From Basidiobolus meristosporus CBS 931.73 (taxonomy: Eukaryota > Basidiobolomycota > Basidiobolomycetes > Basidiobolales > Basidiobolaceae), in the NCBI GenBank assembly GCA_002104905.1, contig MCFE01000228.1, positions 1-64,000 of the forward strand: a stretch of 64,000 nucleotides of DNA. The letters are read 5' to 3'. The translations under genes were made by a program, and so were the position numbers. Below, one piece after another: positions 33,695 to 45,404 of this stretch (position 1 is its first letter; each line of letters begins with the position of its first letter). The notes below the pieces were generated by a model. That model was not told the origin of the DNA, made no database searches, and saw only the letters and a program-made list of their open reading frames with translations.

Positions 33695-36600
33695 CTCCTA
33701 CTCAGCTAAATGTTCATGCTGACTAGTCCTAATTTTGACCTAAGATATTGAAACTTGTCCCTAGCTAATGGTTTGGTAAATATGTCTGCAATCATTTCAT
33801 CTGTAGGACAGTAAACTAAGCTAACTAAGTTATTCTCTATAGCTTCATGTATGAAATGATGTCTAATATCTATGTGCTTGGTTCTAGCATGAAAAGTTGG
33901 ATTTCTACCTAATTGTGTACATCCTTGATTATCTTGAAATAAAGCAATAGATGTTTTTTGACATAGGCCTAAATCTGTAAACAGCTTTCTTAACCACATT
34001 GCTTCTTTTGTAGCTTCACAGGCTGCCATATACTCTGCCTCTGTGGTGGAAAGTGCTACGGTTGGTTGTTTTCTTGAATTCCATGAAATTGCTCCTTGAC
34101 AGTAAAGAAAGGTGTATCCTGTGGTGGATCTTCTGTCTTCCAAATTATGTCCCCAATCAGCATCATAGTATCCCAAAAGATCCTGTTCTGAATCCTTATA
34201 AGTGTATCTTAGGCATATATCAGCAGTTCCTTTTAGGTATCTAAAAATCTGCTTAACTGCTGCAATATGATCAGATCCATAGTTCTGATTATGTTGGCTG
34301 ACAACTCCCACTGAATATGAGATATCTGGACATGTTCCAAGCATGATATACATCAGACTGCCGATCATAGACTGATAAGGAAAGTCAGGGCTTTCAGATG
34401 GCACCAAGCTCTCTTGATTTGGTTGAGTTTTGACCAAGTTAAGGTTTGTCTCCATTGGGGTAGCTGCTGGTTTACAGTCATCCATTTTGTACTTCTTTAG
34501 TATATCTTGAATATACTTGGACTGGCTTAGGGTGATAGTCTGGGTACTTCTGTCTATGGAGAACTTAATCCCTAAGTAGTAACTAAGTTCTCCTAGATCG
34601 GACATCTTGAACTCCTTAGATAGGCTGGATTTAGTCTCTTCCAATGTTGATAGGTATTTGGTGGCTATAATAAGATCATCCACATATAGAGCTAATAAAA
34701 CTGAATTTGCTTATATACTTTTACATGGTCTTGGCATTACAAACACTTTTTGGCTCAAATTTTGACTGATTTCCGGCCAGTTTTTTGGCATATGCTGTAC
34801 ACCCAAATATTCTTAGATGTTCTGCACTTGGTCTGCATCCATACCATGCTTCAAATGGAGTAGAATCACAAAGTATTCTGTTATAACTCCTATTTTTAAG
34901 GTATACAGCTGTGGCAACTGATTCCGCCCAAAAATCATAGGATAATTTTTGATCATGGATCATAGATCTTGCCATATCAATTATTGATCTGTTAGCTTGT
35001 TCTGCTACTCCATTTTGCTGTGGGGAGTATGGTTCAGTAGTCTCTTGCTTTATCTCATGAATTTTGCAGATGTGGATGAAGAGTTTGGAGGTATATTCTC
35101 CACCATTGTCAGAGTGTATTTTCTTGATTTTTTCACCAGTTTCTCTCTCCACCATGGCTTTAAACTCCCTGAACTTAGACAGAGCTTCTTACTTTCTCTC
35201 CATGAAGTAGACCCATGTGTATCTTGTATAATCATCAATAAAAGTGATTAAATACTTCATCCCACCTAAGGATAAATTTTGCATAGGTCCACACAGATCT
35301 GAGTGAATTAGATCTAATTTTTTCTTAGTTTTGATTAACCCAGAGCTCTTGAACAGTTGTCTGGCTTGTTTCCCATATATGCAGGCTTCACAGTGCTCCA
35401 AATTAGCTGGGGGATCAATTTTCACTCCAGAAATTAGCTGATCTTTGATCATTTTACACAAATAATCAAAATTGATGTGTCCAAATCTCCTGTGCCAAAG
35501 CATTGGTGTTTCTTCATTTAAGTTACTTATATTGGCTTCCAGATATGATGGAATATAAGTCAACTTGTATAGATTCTGATCTCTGATGCCCAAAGCAATA
35601 TGGGCACCATTTTGATCAGTGATCCTGCATCCAGAATTGTCAAAACTGAAACTGAGTCCTTCTGCTGTGGCCTTGCTTACAGAGAGTAGGTTCTTGGCTA
35701 TTTCTGGTACATAGAGTACTTCTTTAAAGGTCAGTGTATGGCTTCCTTCACTGCTTCTAAGGTTTACTTGGATAGTTCCTTCTCCCACTGCATCAAGTGT
35801 TCTATTGTCACCCATGAAAACCTTCTTAATTGGAATTTCTTGATATTGGGTAAAAGTTCTTTTTTGTGTGTAAAGTGTTGAGATGCTCCAGAGTCAATAT
35901 ACCACATCTGAGAATCCTTGTTTGTGGTCATATTTAGTGCAGATATGAATAGTCTAACTTCAGTTGTTGCAGCATTTCCATATTCAGTCTTCTTTTGCTG
36001 ATAATCTCTCTTTTTGAAACACCGGTCTGATGTGTGTCCTTTCCTTTTGCAGTAGTTGCAAAATAGGTTGCTGTTGCCTTTGTAGGGTCTTGGGTACCTC
36101 CTTTGTTGGTTGTCATTGCTTATTAAAGCATTTTCTTCTTCCTTCTTATTGGCGCTTGATTTTCTTAATTCTTCATCCAGGAGCCTTCCATATATGTAAT
36201 TTAAGGTCAAATCTTCAGTTCTGGATTCTAGGGCTGATACAAGGCCCTGAAACTTGTCTGTCAGGCTATTCAGGATGGTAACTATCACATCCTCATCAGT
36301 AGTTGGTATGCCCACAGATTCCATCTCATCTACTAGCAGGGTAATTCTGTTAATTAGATTTTTCATTTCTTCTCCTGGCAGCATCTTTGTAGTAAAGAAT
36401 TTTTGTCTCAGATACATCTTCTTAGCAGCTGAACATGACTGGTAGGTGTCCTCTAATGCTTTCCAGGCATTCTTTGCCGTTTTTGCTCTTGAGCATTGAA
36501 TTAGCAATTTGTCCTTGACATTAAGGCAAATGCAGTTAAAGGCACTTTGTTCTTTCTTCTGGTACTTTAAGGCTTCCTCTCCCACGTTTTTAGGAGGGCA

Positions 36601-36766
36601 TTCTTCTCCCATAACAATATCCCAAAGGCCTCCTTCTTGTAGCAGCATCTTCATCTTCACCTTCCGCACTTGGTAGTTAGATCCATCCAACTTTTCAGCA
36701 GAGGGAAAAATTCCAGTAATAGCAGTAGTAGACATTGCAGAGAGTGACAGCTTGGGGCTCATAACC
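33695..36766 (-). pseudogene. Element B: copia gag-pol with an internal deletion
   Basis: Minus-strand copia interior with gag start near 36764, zinc knuckle CNYCKRKGHTSDRC (near 36060), protease WYIDSGASQHF, integrase HHCC and core parts (35815-34745), then RT end and RNase H (34683-33706). Breaks: a one-nucleotide loss near 35850 at the protease, a nonsense codon at about 35189 after VYFMERK, and a deletion of about 950 bp (end of integrase and most of RT) near 34711-34745 that is filled by a roughly 35-bp piece of LTR. The order protease-integrase-RT-RNase H identifies Ty1/copia (Pseudoviridae). It cannot encode an active polyprotein. Confidence 0.9.
36755..36766 (-). other. Primer-binding site of element B
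   Basis: The plus strand reads GGGCTCATAACC directly against the LTR, identical to the anticodon stem-loop of initiator tRNA-Met, so the element RNA is complementary to it. The first gag ATG lies inside this site. Confidence 0.75.
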
Positions 36767-37115
36767 TGTTGTAAGAGTCTTGGAGATATTGGAAGTGATT
36801 TGGAGAACAAGTAGATAATGTGATTTTCACTTAATGATTTATTGAATGTAAAAGTAATATTTATACTTTTACATGGTCTTGGCATTACAAACACGTAGAA
36901 TAGGTCAAGGAAGGTCCCAAGAGCATGTGTGCAAAGTTTGGGGCTGTTTGGACAACTTTGAGAATTTTCATGTACTGGGTACCTGGTATTTTGGTGAAAA
37001 TATACTTAGTAAATCCTGACAAGGAATTTGGTCAGTATCCTCTAGGATTTGAAGGTAATGATCTAAGTGACTAAGTTAGGTGAATATTTAGGTGGAATTA
37101 CAAATTTTTACAACA
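36767..37115 (-). repeat. Copia LTR shared by elements B and C
   Basis: 349-bp LTR. Its left side abuts the primer-binding site of B (so it is the 5' LTR of B) and its right side abuts a polypurine tract, CTCCCACTC read in reverse (so it is the 3' LTR of C). Confidence 0.9.
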
Positions 37116-40100
37116 CTCCCACTCAGCTAAATGTTCATACTGACTAGTCCTAATTTTGACCTAAGATATTCAAACTTGTCCCTAGCTAATGGTTTGGTAA
37201 ATATGTCTGCAATCATTTCATCTGTAGGACAGTAAACTAAGCTAACTAAGTTATTCTCTATAGCTTCTTGTATGAAATGATGTCTAATATCTATGTGCTT
37301 GGTTCTAGCATGAAAAGTTGGATTTCTACCTAATGTATACATCCTTGATTATCTTGAAATAAAGTATTAGGAGTTTTTTGACATAGGCCTAAATCTGTAA
37401 AGAGCTTTCTTAACCACATTACTTCTTTTGTAGCTTCACAGGCTGCCATATACTCTGCCTCTGTAGTAGAAAGTGCTACAGTTGGTTGCTTGCTTGCTTG
37501 AATTCCATGAAATGGCTCCTTTACAGTAAAGAAATGTGTATCCTGTGGTGGATCTTCTGTCTTCCAAATTTTGTCCCCAATCAGCATCAGAGTATCCCAC
37601 AAGATCCTGTTCTGAATCCTTATAAGTGTATCTTAAGCAGATATCAGCAGTTCCTTTTAGGTATCTAAAAATCCGCTTAACTGCTGCAATATGATCAGAT
37701 CCATAGTTCTGATTATGTTGGCTGACAACTCCCACTGAATATGAGATATCTGGATGTGTTCTAAGCATGATAAACATTAGATTGCCAACCATAGATTGAT
37801 AAGAAAAGTCAGGGCTTTCAGATGGCACCAAGCTCTCTTGATTTGGTTGAGTTTTGACCAAGTTAAGGTTTGTCTCCATTGGGGTAGCTGCTGGTTTACA
37901 GTCATCCATTTTGTACTTCTTTAGTATATCTTGAATATACTTGGACTGGCTTAGGGTGATAGTCTGGGTACTTCTGTCTATGGAGAACTTAATCCCTAAG
38001 TAGTAACTAAGTTCTCCTAAATCAGACATCTTGAACTCCTTAGAAAGGCTAGATTTAGTCTCTTCCAATGTTTCTAGGTTATTGGCGGCTATAATAATAT
38101 CATCCACATATAGAGCTAATAGAACTGGATTTGCTCTATCTGGCTTATAGTATATACTATAGTCAGCATTACTTCTTTTGAAACTCAAAGATTCCAAATA
38201 AGAATCTATCTTGCAATTCCAGGCTCTTGGTGATTGTTTGAGACCATATAGTGACTTTTTAAGCTTGCAGACCAAATGGGAGCTATCCTGGTCAATGAAC
38301 CCATCAGGCTGGTCCATATGCACATCCTCATCAAGTTCTCCATTCAAAAATGCAGTTTTTACATCCATTTGATGAATAAAAAACATATATTTGGCTGCAA
38401 TAGCCAATATTAGCCTGATGGAATTAAACTTGGCTACCAGTGCAAAGGTCTCAGTATAGTCAAGTCCTTTTGTTTGAGAGTATCCTTTGGCTACAAGTCT
38501 TGCTTTGTATCTTTCAATTGTACCATCAGCCTTGTATTTTGTCTTGAAGACCCATCTGCATCCAATTGATTTTTGGTTGATTGGTAATTTTACTAAGTCC
38601 CAAGTTTGATTTTCCATCAGGGCCTGATATTCCTCAGTCATTGCAGATCTCCAAAACTTTGTCTGAGGGCTATTTAGGGCTTCTTTTACAGTCTGGGGTT
38701 CATCAATATGGACTGAATAGGCACAGGCTAAGTTTGTACCCTCATTAATATAGTAATTTGGGCTATTTCTTGTCCGATTTGATCTCCGGGCATTTGATAC
38801 TGGAATGATCACTTCTGGGATATTCCTGGGCACTGATTCTGGCTGAACCACGGTTGTAGAGTCCTCTGGAGTGAAAAAATTTTCATTGCTTTGCTCTGAT
38901 TCATTCCTGACAATTGGTGGACTTAAGATCAGATTTTTGTCATCACCTGATGTCATTTTTTGTGAAAATTTTGAATTTTCATCAAACAACACATCCCTGG
39001 ACTTGATCAGCTTCTTTGCTTTGGTATTGTAGAGTCTGTATGCCTTACTCTCATTGCAGTAGCCCAAAAATATGCATTTTACACTTTTTGGCTCAAATTT
39101 AGACTGATTTCCAGCCAGTTTTTTGGCATATGCTGTACACCCAAATATTCTTAGATGTTCTGCACTTGGCCTGTATCCATACCATGCTTCAAATGGAGTA
39201 GAATCACAAAGTATTCTGTTATAACTCCTATTTTTAAGGTATACAGCAGTGGCAACTGATTCCGCCCAAAAATCATAGGATAATTTTTGATCATGGATCA
39301 TAGATCTTGCCATATCAATTATTGATCTGTTAGCTTGTTCTGCTACTCCATTTTGCTGTGGGGAGTATGGTACAGTAGTCTCTTGCTTTATCCCATGAAT
39401 TTTGCAGAAGTGGATGAAGAGTTTGGAGGTATATTCTCCACCATTGTCAGAGTGTATTTTCTTGATTTTTTCACCAGTTTCTCTCTCCACCATGGCTTTA
39501 AACTCCCTGAACTTAGACAGAGCTTCTTCCTTTCTCTCCGTGAAGTAGACCCATGTGTATCTTGTATAATCATCAATAAAAGTGATTAAATACTTCATCC
39601 CACCTAAGGATAAATTTTGCATAGGTCCACACAGATCTGAGTGAATTAGATCTAATTTTTTCTTAGTTTTGATTAACCCAGAGCTCTTGAACGGTTGTCT
39701 GGCTTGTTTCCCATATATGCAGGCTTCACAGTGCTCCAAATTAGCTGGGGGATCAATTTTCACTCCAGAAATTAGCTGATCTTTGATCATTTTGCGCAAA
39801 TAATCAAAATTATTGTGCCCAAATCTCCTGTGCCAAAGCATTGGTGTTTCTTCATTTAAGTTACTTATATTGGCTTCCAGATATGATGGAATATAAGTCA
39901 ACTTGTATAGATTCTGATCTCTGATGCCCAAAGCAATATGAGCACCATTTTGATCAGTGATCCTGCATCCAGAATTGTCAAAACTGAAACTGAGTCCTTC
40001 TGCTGTGGCCTTGCTTACAGAGAGTAGGTTCTTGGCTATTTCTGGTACATAGAGTACTTCTTTAAAGGTCAGTGCATGGCTTCCTTCACTGCTTCTAAGG

Positions 40101-41105
40101 TTTACTTGGATAGTTCCTTCTCCCACTGCATCAAGTGTTCTATTGTCACCCATGAAAACCTTCTTAAATGGAATTTCTTGATATTGGGTAAAAAGTTCTT
40201 TTTTGTGTGTAAAGTGTTGAGAAGCTCCAGAGTCAATATACCACGTCTGAGAATCCTTGTTTGTGGTCAAATTTAGTGTAGATATGAATAGTCTATCTTC
40301 AGTTGTTGCAGCATTTCCATATTGAGGCTTCTTTTGCTGATAATCTTTCTTTTTGAGACACTGGTCTGATGTGTGTCCTTTTGTTTTGCAGTAGTTACAA
40401 AACAGGTTGCTGTTGCCTTTGTAGGGTCTTGGGTGCCTCCTTTGTTGGTTATCATTGCTTATAAAAGCATTTTCTTCTTCCTTCTTATTGGCACTTGATT
40501 TTCTTAATTCTTCATCCAGGAGCCTTCCATATACGTAATTTAAGGTCAAATCTTCAGTTCAGGACTCTAGGGCTGATACAAGGCCCTGAAACGTGTCTGT
40601 CAGGCTATCCAGGATGGTAACTATCACATCCTCATCAGTAGTTGGTATGCCCACAGATTCCATCTCATCTACTAGCAGGGTAATTCTGTTAATTAGATTT
40701 TTCATTTCTTCTCCTGGCAGCATCTTTGTAGTAAAGAATTTTTGTTTCAGATGCATCTTCTTAGCAGCTGAACATGACTGGTAGGTGTCCTCTAATGCTT
40801 TCCAGGCATTCTTTGCCGTTTTTGCTCTTGAGCATTGAATTAGCAATTTGTCCTTGACATTAAGGCAAATGCAGTTAAAAGCACTTTGTTCTTTCTTCTG
40901 GTACTTTAAGGCCTCCTCTCCCATGTCTTTAGGAGGGCATTCTTCTCCCATGACAATATCCCAAAGGCCTCTTTCTTGTAGCAGCATCTTCATGTTCACC
41001 TTCCACACTTGGTAGTTAGATCCATGCAACTTTTCAGCAGAGGGAAAAGTTCCAGTAGTAGCAGTAATGGACATTGCAGAGCGTGACAGCTCAGGGCTCA
41101 AAACC
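37116..41105 (-). pseudogene. Element C gag-pol polyprotein, three breaks
   Basis: Gag starts at the ATG at 41074 and runs to 40559, where an AGA codon (present in element B) is TGA. The frame continues from 40549 to 37436 (over 1000 residues): zinc knuckle CNYCKTKGHTSDQC, protease WYIDSGASQHFTH, integrase with HRRFGH and CEAC zinc ligands then DLIHSDLCGP and HSDNGGEYTS, RT with MDVKTAFLNGEL and YVDDIIIA (near 38100), then RNase H. A 4-nt expansion of GCTT near 37490 and a one-nucleotide loss near 37335 shift the last 120 codons, whose remaining parts are still open (to 37127). Compared with copia-type polyproteins the domain order and size are complete, so the element was active recently; in its present form it is broken. 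Polyprotein would have been processed by its own protease. Confidence 0.9.
41094..41105 (-). other. Primer-binding site of element C
   Basis: The plus strand reads GGGCTCAAAACC next to the LTR: the initiator tRNA-Met anticodon stem-loop with one mismatch (A for T), which also removes the ATG seen in element B. Confidence 0.7.
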
Positions 41106-41454
41106 TGTTGTAAGAGTCTTGGAGATATTGGAAGTGATTGGGAGGACAAGTAGATTATGTGGTTTTCACTTAATGATTTATTGAATGTAAAATAGTATTT
41201 ATACTTTTACCTGGTCTTGGCATAACAAACGCATAGAATAGGTTAAGGAAGGTCCCAAGAGCATGTGTGCAAAGTTTGGGGCTGTTTGGACAACTTTGAG
41301 AATTTTCATGTTCTGGGTGCCTGGTATTTTGGTGAAAATATTCCAAGTAAATCCTGACAAGGAATTTAGTCAGTATCCTCTAGGATTTGAAGGTAATGAT
41401 CTAAGTGACTAAGTTAGGTGAATATTTAGGTGGTATTCCAAATTTTTTACAACA
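41106..41454 (-). repeat. Copia LTR, 5' LTR of element C
   Basis: 349-bp LTR bounded by TGTTGTAAG and ACAACA. Its outer side abuts CTCCCACAC, the polypurine tract of another element (fragment D). Confidence 0.9.
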
Positions 41455-41693
41455 CTCCCACACAGCTAAATGTTCACATTGACTAGTCCTAATTTTGACC
41501 TAAGATATACAAACTTGACTCTAGCTAATGGTTTGGTAAATATGTCTGCAACCATTTCATCTGAAGGACAGTAAACTAAGCTAGCTAAGTAATTCTCTTT
41601 AGCTTCACATATGAAATGATGTCTAATATCTATGTGCTTAGTTCTAAGTGACTAAGTGAGGTGAATATTTAGGTTGAATTACAAACTTTTACA
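41455..41693 (-). pseudogene. Element D: copia RNase H end fragment plus LTR tail
   Basis: About 190 bp match the last part of the RNase H region of elements A-C, then jump directly at about 41645 into the last 48 bp of an LTR (AGTGACTAAG...TTTTACAACA). Internal sequence was lost by deletion. Confidence 0.8.
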
Positions 41694-41739
41694 ACATTAC
41701 TCACTTAAGATCTAATCTGCAAGATTTTAGCTAATATCT

Positions 41740-41965
41740 GGAGTTAGTGAAGGCTTGGAAGTTATCAATATTTTTAAGCTGATCAAAAAGCCACTAAACT
41801 TTGCATACAGCTTCTTGGGACTCCCTTTGAAGCATTCTCAGATTAGCTTTACAGAGTTTTCCTTCAGGTATAAATACTGTACTTGAACTCAATAAAGCAT
41901 AAGTGAAGATCATGCTATTCTTCTAGTTATGCAAGCCAATTTCAATACTCCCTAGAATCCTGTCT
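41740..41965 (+). repeat. Diverged LTR relic in opposite orientation
   Basis: Plus-strand sequence follows the minus-strand order of the young LTRs: AAACTTTGCATACAGC-TCTTGGGACTCCCTT, then TATAAATACT, AATAAA, AAGTGAAGATCA and CAATTTCAATA. It is therefore an old LTR inserted in the plus orientation. Confidence 0.6.
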
Positions 41966-42252
41966 CATCTTTTATGTGTAAACTGAAGATACACAACAAT
42001 GCTGATAATGTAGAGTCTTATTGACTTGATTAATGATGCTCAGTATAAGATCAAGAGTCAAAGAGATAGCTTATTCTGAGTGGCCATACCCAATGATTGC
42101 ACAGCTTGGAGTTTCAGGAAAGGCAGGGCTTCATTAATTCTATCAGATTAGTCAACATCATGCAACCTAGTTGCTAAGATATATTAGTAATTCTTATCAG
42201 TTCTTAGATGGTATAATAGCTAGAGTAGTGAGTTGTAACAGTCTCATATATG

Positions 42253-42715
42253 ATGCAAGAGCTCTAGAGATATTGAAGGTAACTGCAAGAGCAAGTAGAT
42301 TATATGGTTTCCACTTAATGCTTTATGGAATGTGAAAGTGTACCTTGATGTCCTTTAAGAATCATATTGATTCACTATACTTCCTAAAGAAGCAATTTCT
42401 TCATGAGAGTCTCGAGGATAATAGAAGTAATTGGAAGAGCAGGTAGATTATGTGACTTTAACTCATTGACTTGTTCTTTGCAAAAGCGAAATTCATACTT
42501 ATACAAGGTCTTGGCAACAAAACGCATACAATATGTGTAGGAAGGTCTCAAGAGCAAGCGTGCAAAGCTTGGGGCTCTTTGTACAACTTGTCAAACTTTG
42601 ATGTTCCGGGTACCTGAAGTTTTGAAGATATTCAAAGTAAATCCCATCTCATAAGCTTGGATGTGATGCAGTTGATGTAAATATTCAGGTGTAAATACGA
42701 GATTTACAATGACAT
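42253..42715 (-). repeat. Diverged copia LTR relics
   Basis: Two old LTR pieces: 42253-42340 (TGATGCAAGAGCTCTAGAGATATTG...) and about 42400-42715 (GAGAGTCTCGAGGATAATAGAAG ... GGAAGGTCTCAAGAGCA ... TTTACAATGACA). They match the young LTR in order but with many substitutions. Confidence 0.7.
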
Positions 42716-44330
42716 ATTGGCTATTATGCTGAAGCGGTACTTTTACTTATGTTAGAGCTTCATAAAAACAAATAATTGAATGTGCTATGAAAGGTCTTAG
42801 AGAGATGTGAGAGTTCATATTCCTCTACGAACTTCCGGCACTCTCACAATTCTGGAGAAATGATAGAGGCCTTAAGAAATTTATTTGGTACAAGAAACTA
42901 ACTCGTTAAGAAGCCAAAATATAAATAACCAGGTGCTAAGCAATCGTAACATTCCTAAATTCAAACCAATAGAAATCACCATATCTACTGGAGACAGTCT
43001 ATGGTATCGTGTATTAACCAATCCATGCGGTGGATGAGTATTCATAAATCCGAGCTCCATAATCAGCCTATTAATCAGGTATCGGCATAAATAGCGTTTT
43101 TGAACTTCGAGAAGAAACTAGGACATGATCACCCCAGTCCTTTAAAGAGGCCAATCTTGTACATTACCATGGTTCCACATTCACTAATAGCGCCGCAAGA
43201 TACTGATATTGTCACGCAAGAACCATCCATTTCAATGATCCTATCCTGTAGTTGCTGAGTCAATTAGGTCATATCTCCTTGTAGCTTTGTTGCGACCACT
43301 AATGCTCAACAATCTGAGCTCCAAAGCTAACAATAGAAAAAGGATATTTAGGACAGGATGCCAGTAGTAATGATTCGGATTTCTTGATTTGTCCAGAGCT
43401 TTGCCAGTGAAGGTGGCTACCAATTATAAAATTCATGGATAGCGAGATGGACATACGAATCCTGCAACATCCAAAATCCTCAGATGTGTCTAATTAAAAA
43501 TAATGCAGCTACCCGAACTGTTGTATCCATGATGCCGAGCATGACCATGAAGGATGGATGGCCATTCGACAAATTGCTTCACAACAAATAATTGCACTGA
43601 TCGGGACTGCGAAGTGAAGTTCCAGAGGCCAATGAAAATAGAAACCTCCATAGGTGTTGCTTAGCTACTAAGCTACCGCCCCAAGATCCAAGATAAGCAT
43701 TCGGGATTTGCGGCTAGCATTCCCTGACAAGCCAAAAACAACGGAACTGGACGGCAGCGTAGTCAAATACTACGACCACAATTGCTATTTCCAGACCGAC
43801 CATTGTCTGAATGGTCTCAGCGGGCCTGTTTGCTCATGGATACTATATTAAGCAAATATACGATCTTGGAGACGACACACCAAAGCCAGAGTAACTCTTC
43901 TACACTGCCGGATGGTCGTTCCATTAGTCAGCCACTAATGTTCACATGCTCCACAGTGTTAATCTTGAAATAGCAATCAAGGTAAAATCGCAGTAATTCC
44001 AAGCCTAAAAAGGAGGAGGGCCTGTAATCAATAGATCATGGCGATGATAGGCTTGGAAAAATGGAAATCCAGTATGGGGTACCTTCCTTCTCTGGAATTC
44101 CGGATACACCGGTTGTACAACTGCCGTTTTACCCATCGGACGCAGGTCGGACTTCAAATGAATTTCTTTCAAGACGCGCACCTGATTGCAGACAGATGGC
44201 GTTCCTCCGAACCGGGCAGCCTACCAGACCGACGTATGGTTGTTATTTGGGGTTTATTTGTGAACTGAATCAATATTTACAAGATGTGCCCGGGACATCT
44301 CAAAACCGTTGGTTAGTATTCAAAAACGCT
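42716..44330. other. Intergenic, no supported gene
   Basis: 1.6 kb without a supported gene; frames at 43241-43423, 43782-43973 and 44061-44396 lack domains, and the last overlaps the arrestin 3' end. Confidence 0.4.
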
Positions 44331-45350
44331 CTAACGCATGTAGTTGGGTGGTGGCATGTACTCCTCCTGGCCGGCAGGATCCGTGGGGTTGACTGATTGA
44401 TAATTTGGAGGCTGCTCCACTGGCTGGTAAAGAGGGAGCTGGTCGTATAGAGTGGGCCCGGTGGTGGGAACGATCATAATAGGCATATCAATCGTCAACT
44501 GATCCTGGCTGGTCTCAGTGTTGGTGTGAAAGCGGATACTAAGGGCGTGTGAAATCTCGACTAGGGAGTTCAAGCAATCGTAACTTACGTTGACGCTGGG
44601 AACCTTGATAATCATGGAGTGATCGATTTCCGTCTGCGATTCAGTGAACGTGGCTCCGCTGAATTCCAGTCGTCGCAAATATTCGCCGACTGTGATTTCG
44701 TTGGGGTTGGTTTTAGAAGGGATTTGGTAGCGGACGAACTCTTTGACGAAGCAGCAGACGCTGGTGATACATCCGTTCAGAGCTAGATGCTTGGCTTTAA
44801 TGTTGAGTTGGAATTTTTCTCCAGGTGTAAACTCGTTTATCGGAAGGGTCGCGGTGCTTTCTATCTGGCCTGCGAACCTTTTTGCAACTTGGCATGCCTC
44901 TTCGGCGTCGTTGTAGGAAGAGCCACTGCTGCGAATGTAAATTGGGCGCTCGGCCTTCAAGTCGGGGGAAAAGATAGAGGTTTCAGCTACCGCTTTCACG
45001 GCATACTCCGCCTTCCCGAATTCACAATCAAACGAATCCGGAAGGTCACCAGGGAGCACGAACTCGAAGTGGTATATTGATTTCCCCAGCATAAGCGCTG
45101 GCTTTTTGTTGTCCACGAGAGTGATGGTTTTGGAGATCAGGGTGCGTTTGGTCTTTTTTACAACCGCTGGAAGTTGAATCGACATGTTTCCCAGTAGCTG
45201 GACAGTAATCTTACGGACGCGGAGGGTGTTGGATGGCTGAAATAGGATCGTACCCCGAACACTGAGCTGAACGGGGTTCATTAGATCATTGTCCTTGTAG
45301 AGAACATCCTTCAGCAGAAAGATTTCAAACAATGATTTGGATGCGGCCAT
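44331..45350 (-). CDS. Alpha-arrestin with two C-terminal PPxY motifs
   Basis: Single-exon 339-residue protein. Residues 1-160 form an arrestin N-terminal beta-sandwich (VQLSVRGTILF, then KITVQLLGNMSI, HFEFVLPGDLPDSF, YAVKAVAE) and 160-295 the arrestin C-terminal sandwich (NEFTPGEKFQLNIKAKH, QLTIDMPIMIVP). The tail has two PPNY motifs (about 314-317 and 334-337), which bind WW domains of Rsp5/NEDD4-type ubiquitin ligases. Such adaptors (ART family) direct ubiquitination and endocytosis of plasma-membrane transporters and receptors. It could in principle act on the window's GPCR, but that is speculation. A TATAAATA on the minus strand lies 47 nt upstream of the ATG. Short for a yeast ART, but both domains are complete. 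Confidence 0.88.
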   Translation of the reverse strand: MAASKSLFEIFLLKDVLYKDNDLMNPVQLSVRGTILFQPSNTLRVRKITVQLLGNMSIQLPAVVKKTKRTLISKTITLVDNKKPALMLGKSIYHFEFVLPGDLPDSFDCEFGKAEYAVKAVAETSIFSPDLKAERPIYIRSSGSSYNDAEEACQVAKRFAGQIESTATLPINEFTPGEKFQLNIKAKHLALNGCITSVCCFVKEFVRYQIPSKTNPNEITVGEYLRRLEFSGATFTESQTEIDHSMIIKVPSVNVSYDCLNSLVEISHALSIRFHTNTETSQDQLTIDMPIMIVPTTGPTLYDQLPLYQPVEQPPNYQSVNPTDPAGQEEYMPPPNYMR

Positions 45351-45396
45351 ACTATCAACTTTACGAATGGCTAGTATTGTGGGTACAATCCCTTTC

Positions 45397-45404
45397 TATT
45401 TATA
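45397..45404 (-). promoter_or_regulatory. TATA box of the arrestin gene
   Basis: TATAAATA on the minus strand, 47 nt before the ATG. Confidence 0.5.

Larger units (their letters stand above)
36767..41454 (-). mobile_element. Element C: near full-length Ty1/copia retrotransposon
   Basis: 4.69-kb element with two 349-bp LTRs (36767-37115 and 41106-41454), a primer-binding site, a polypurine tract and a nearly complete gag-pol. On the minus strand each LTR has a TATAAATA box followed by AATAAA. No target duplication flanks it, because both of its LTRs abut other element interiors; it is a unit of an array rather than a simple insertion. Confidence 0.9.

Noticed and set aside
34997..35251. Plus-strand frames antisense to the copia integrase, also at 39335-39589
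   Set aside because: Shadows of the minus-strand pol gene, present identically in each element copy.
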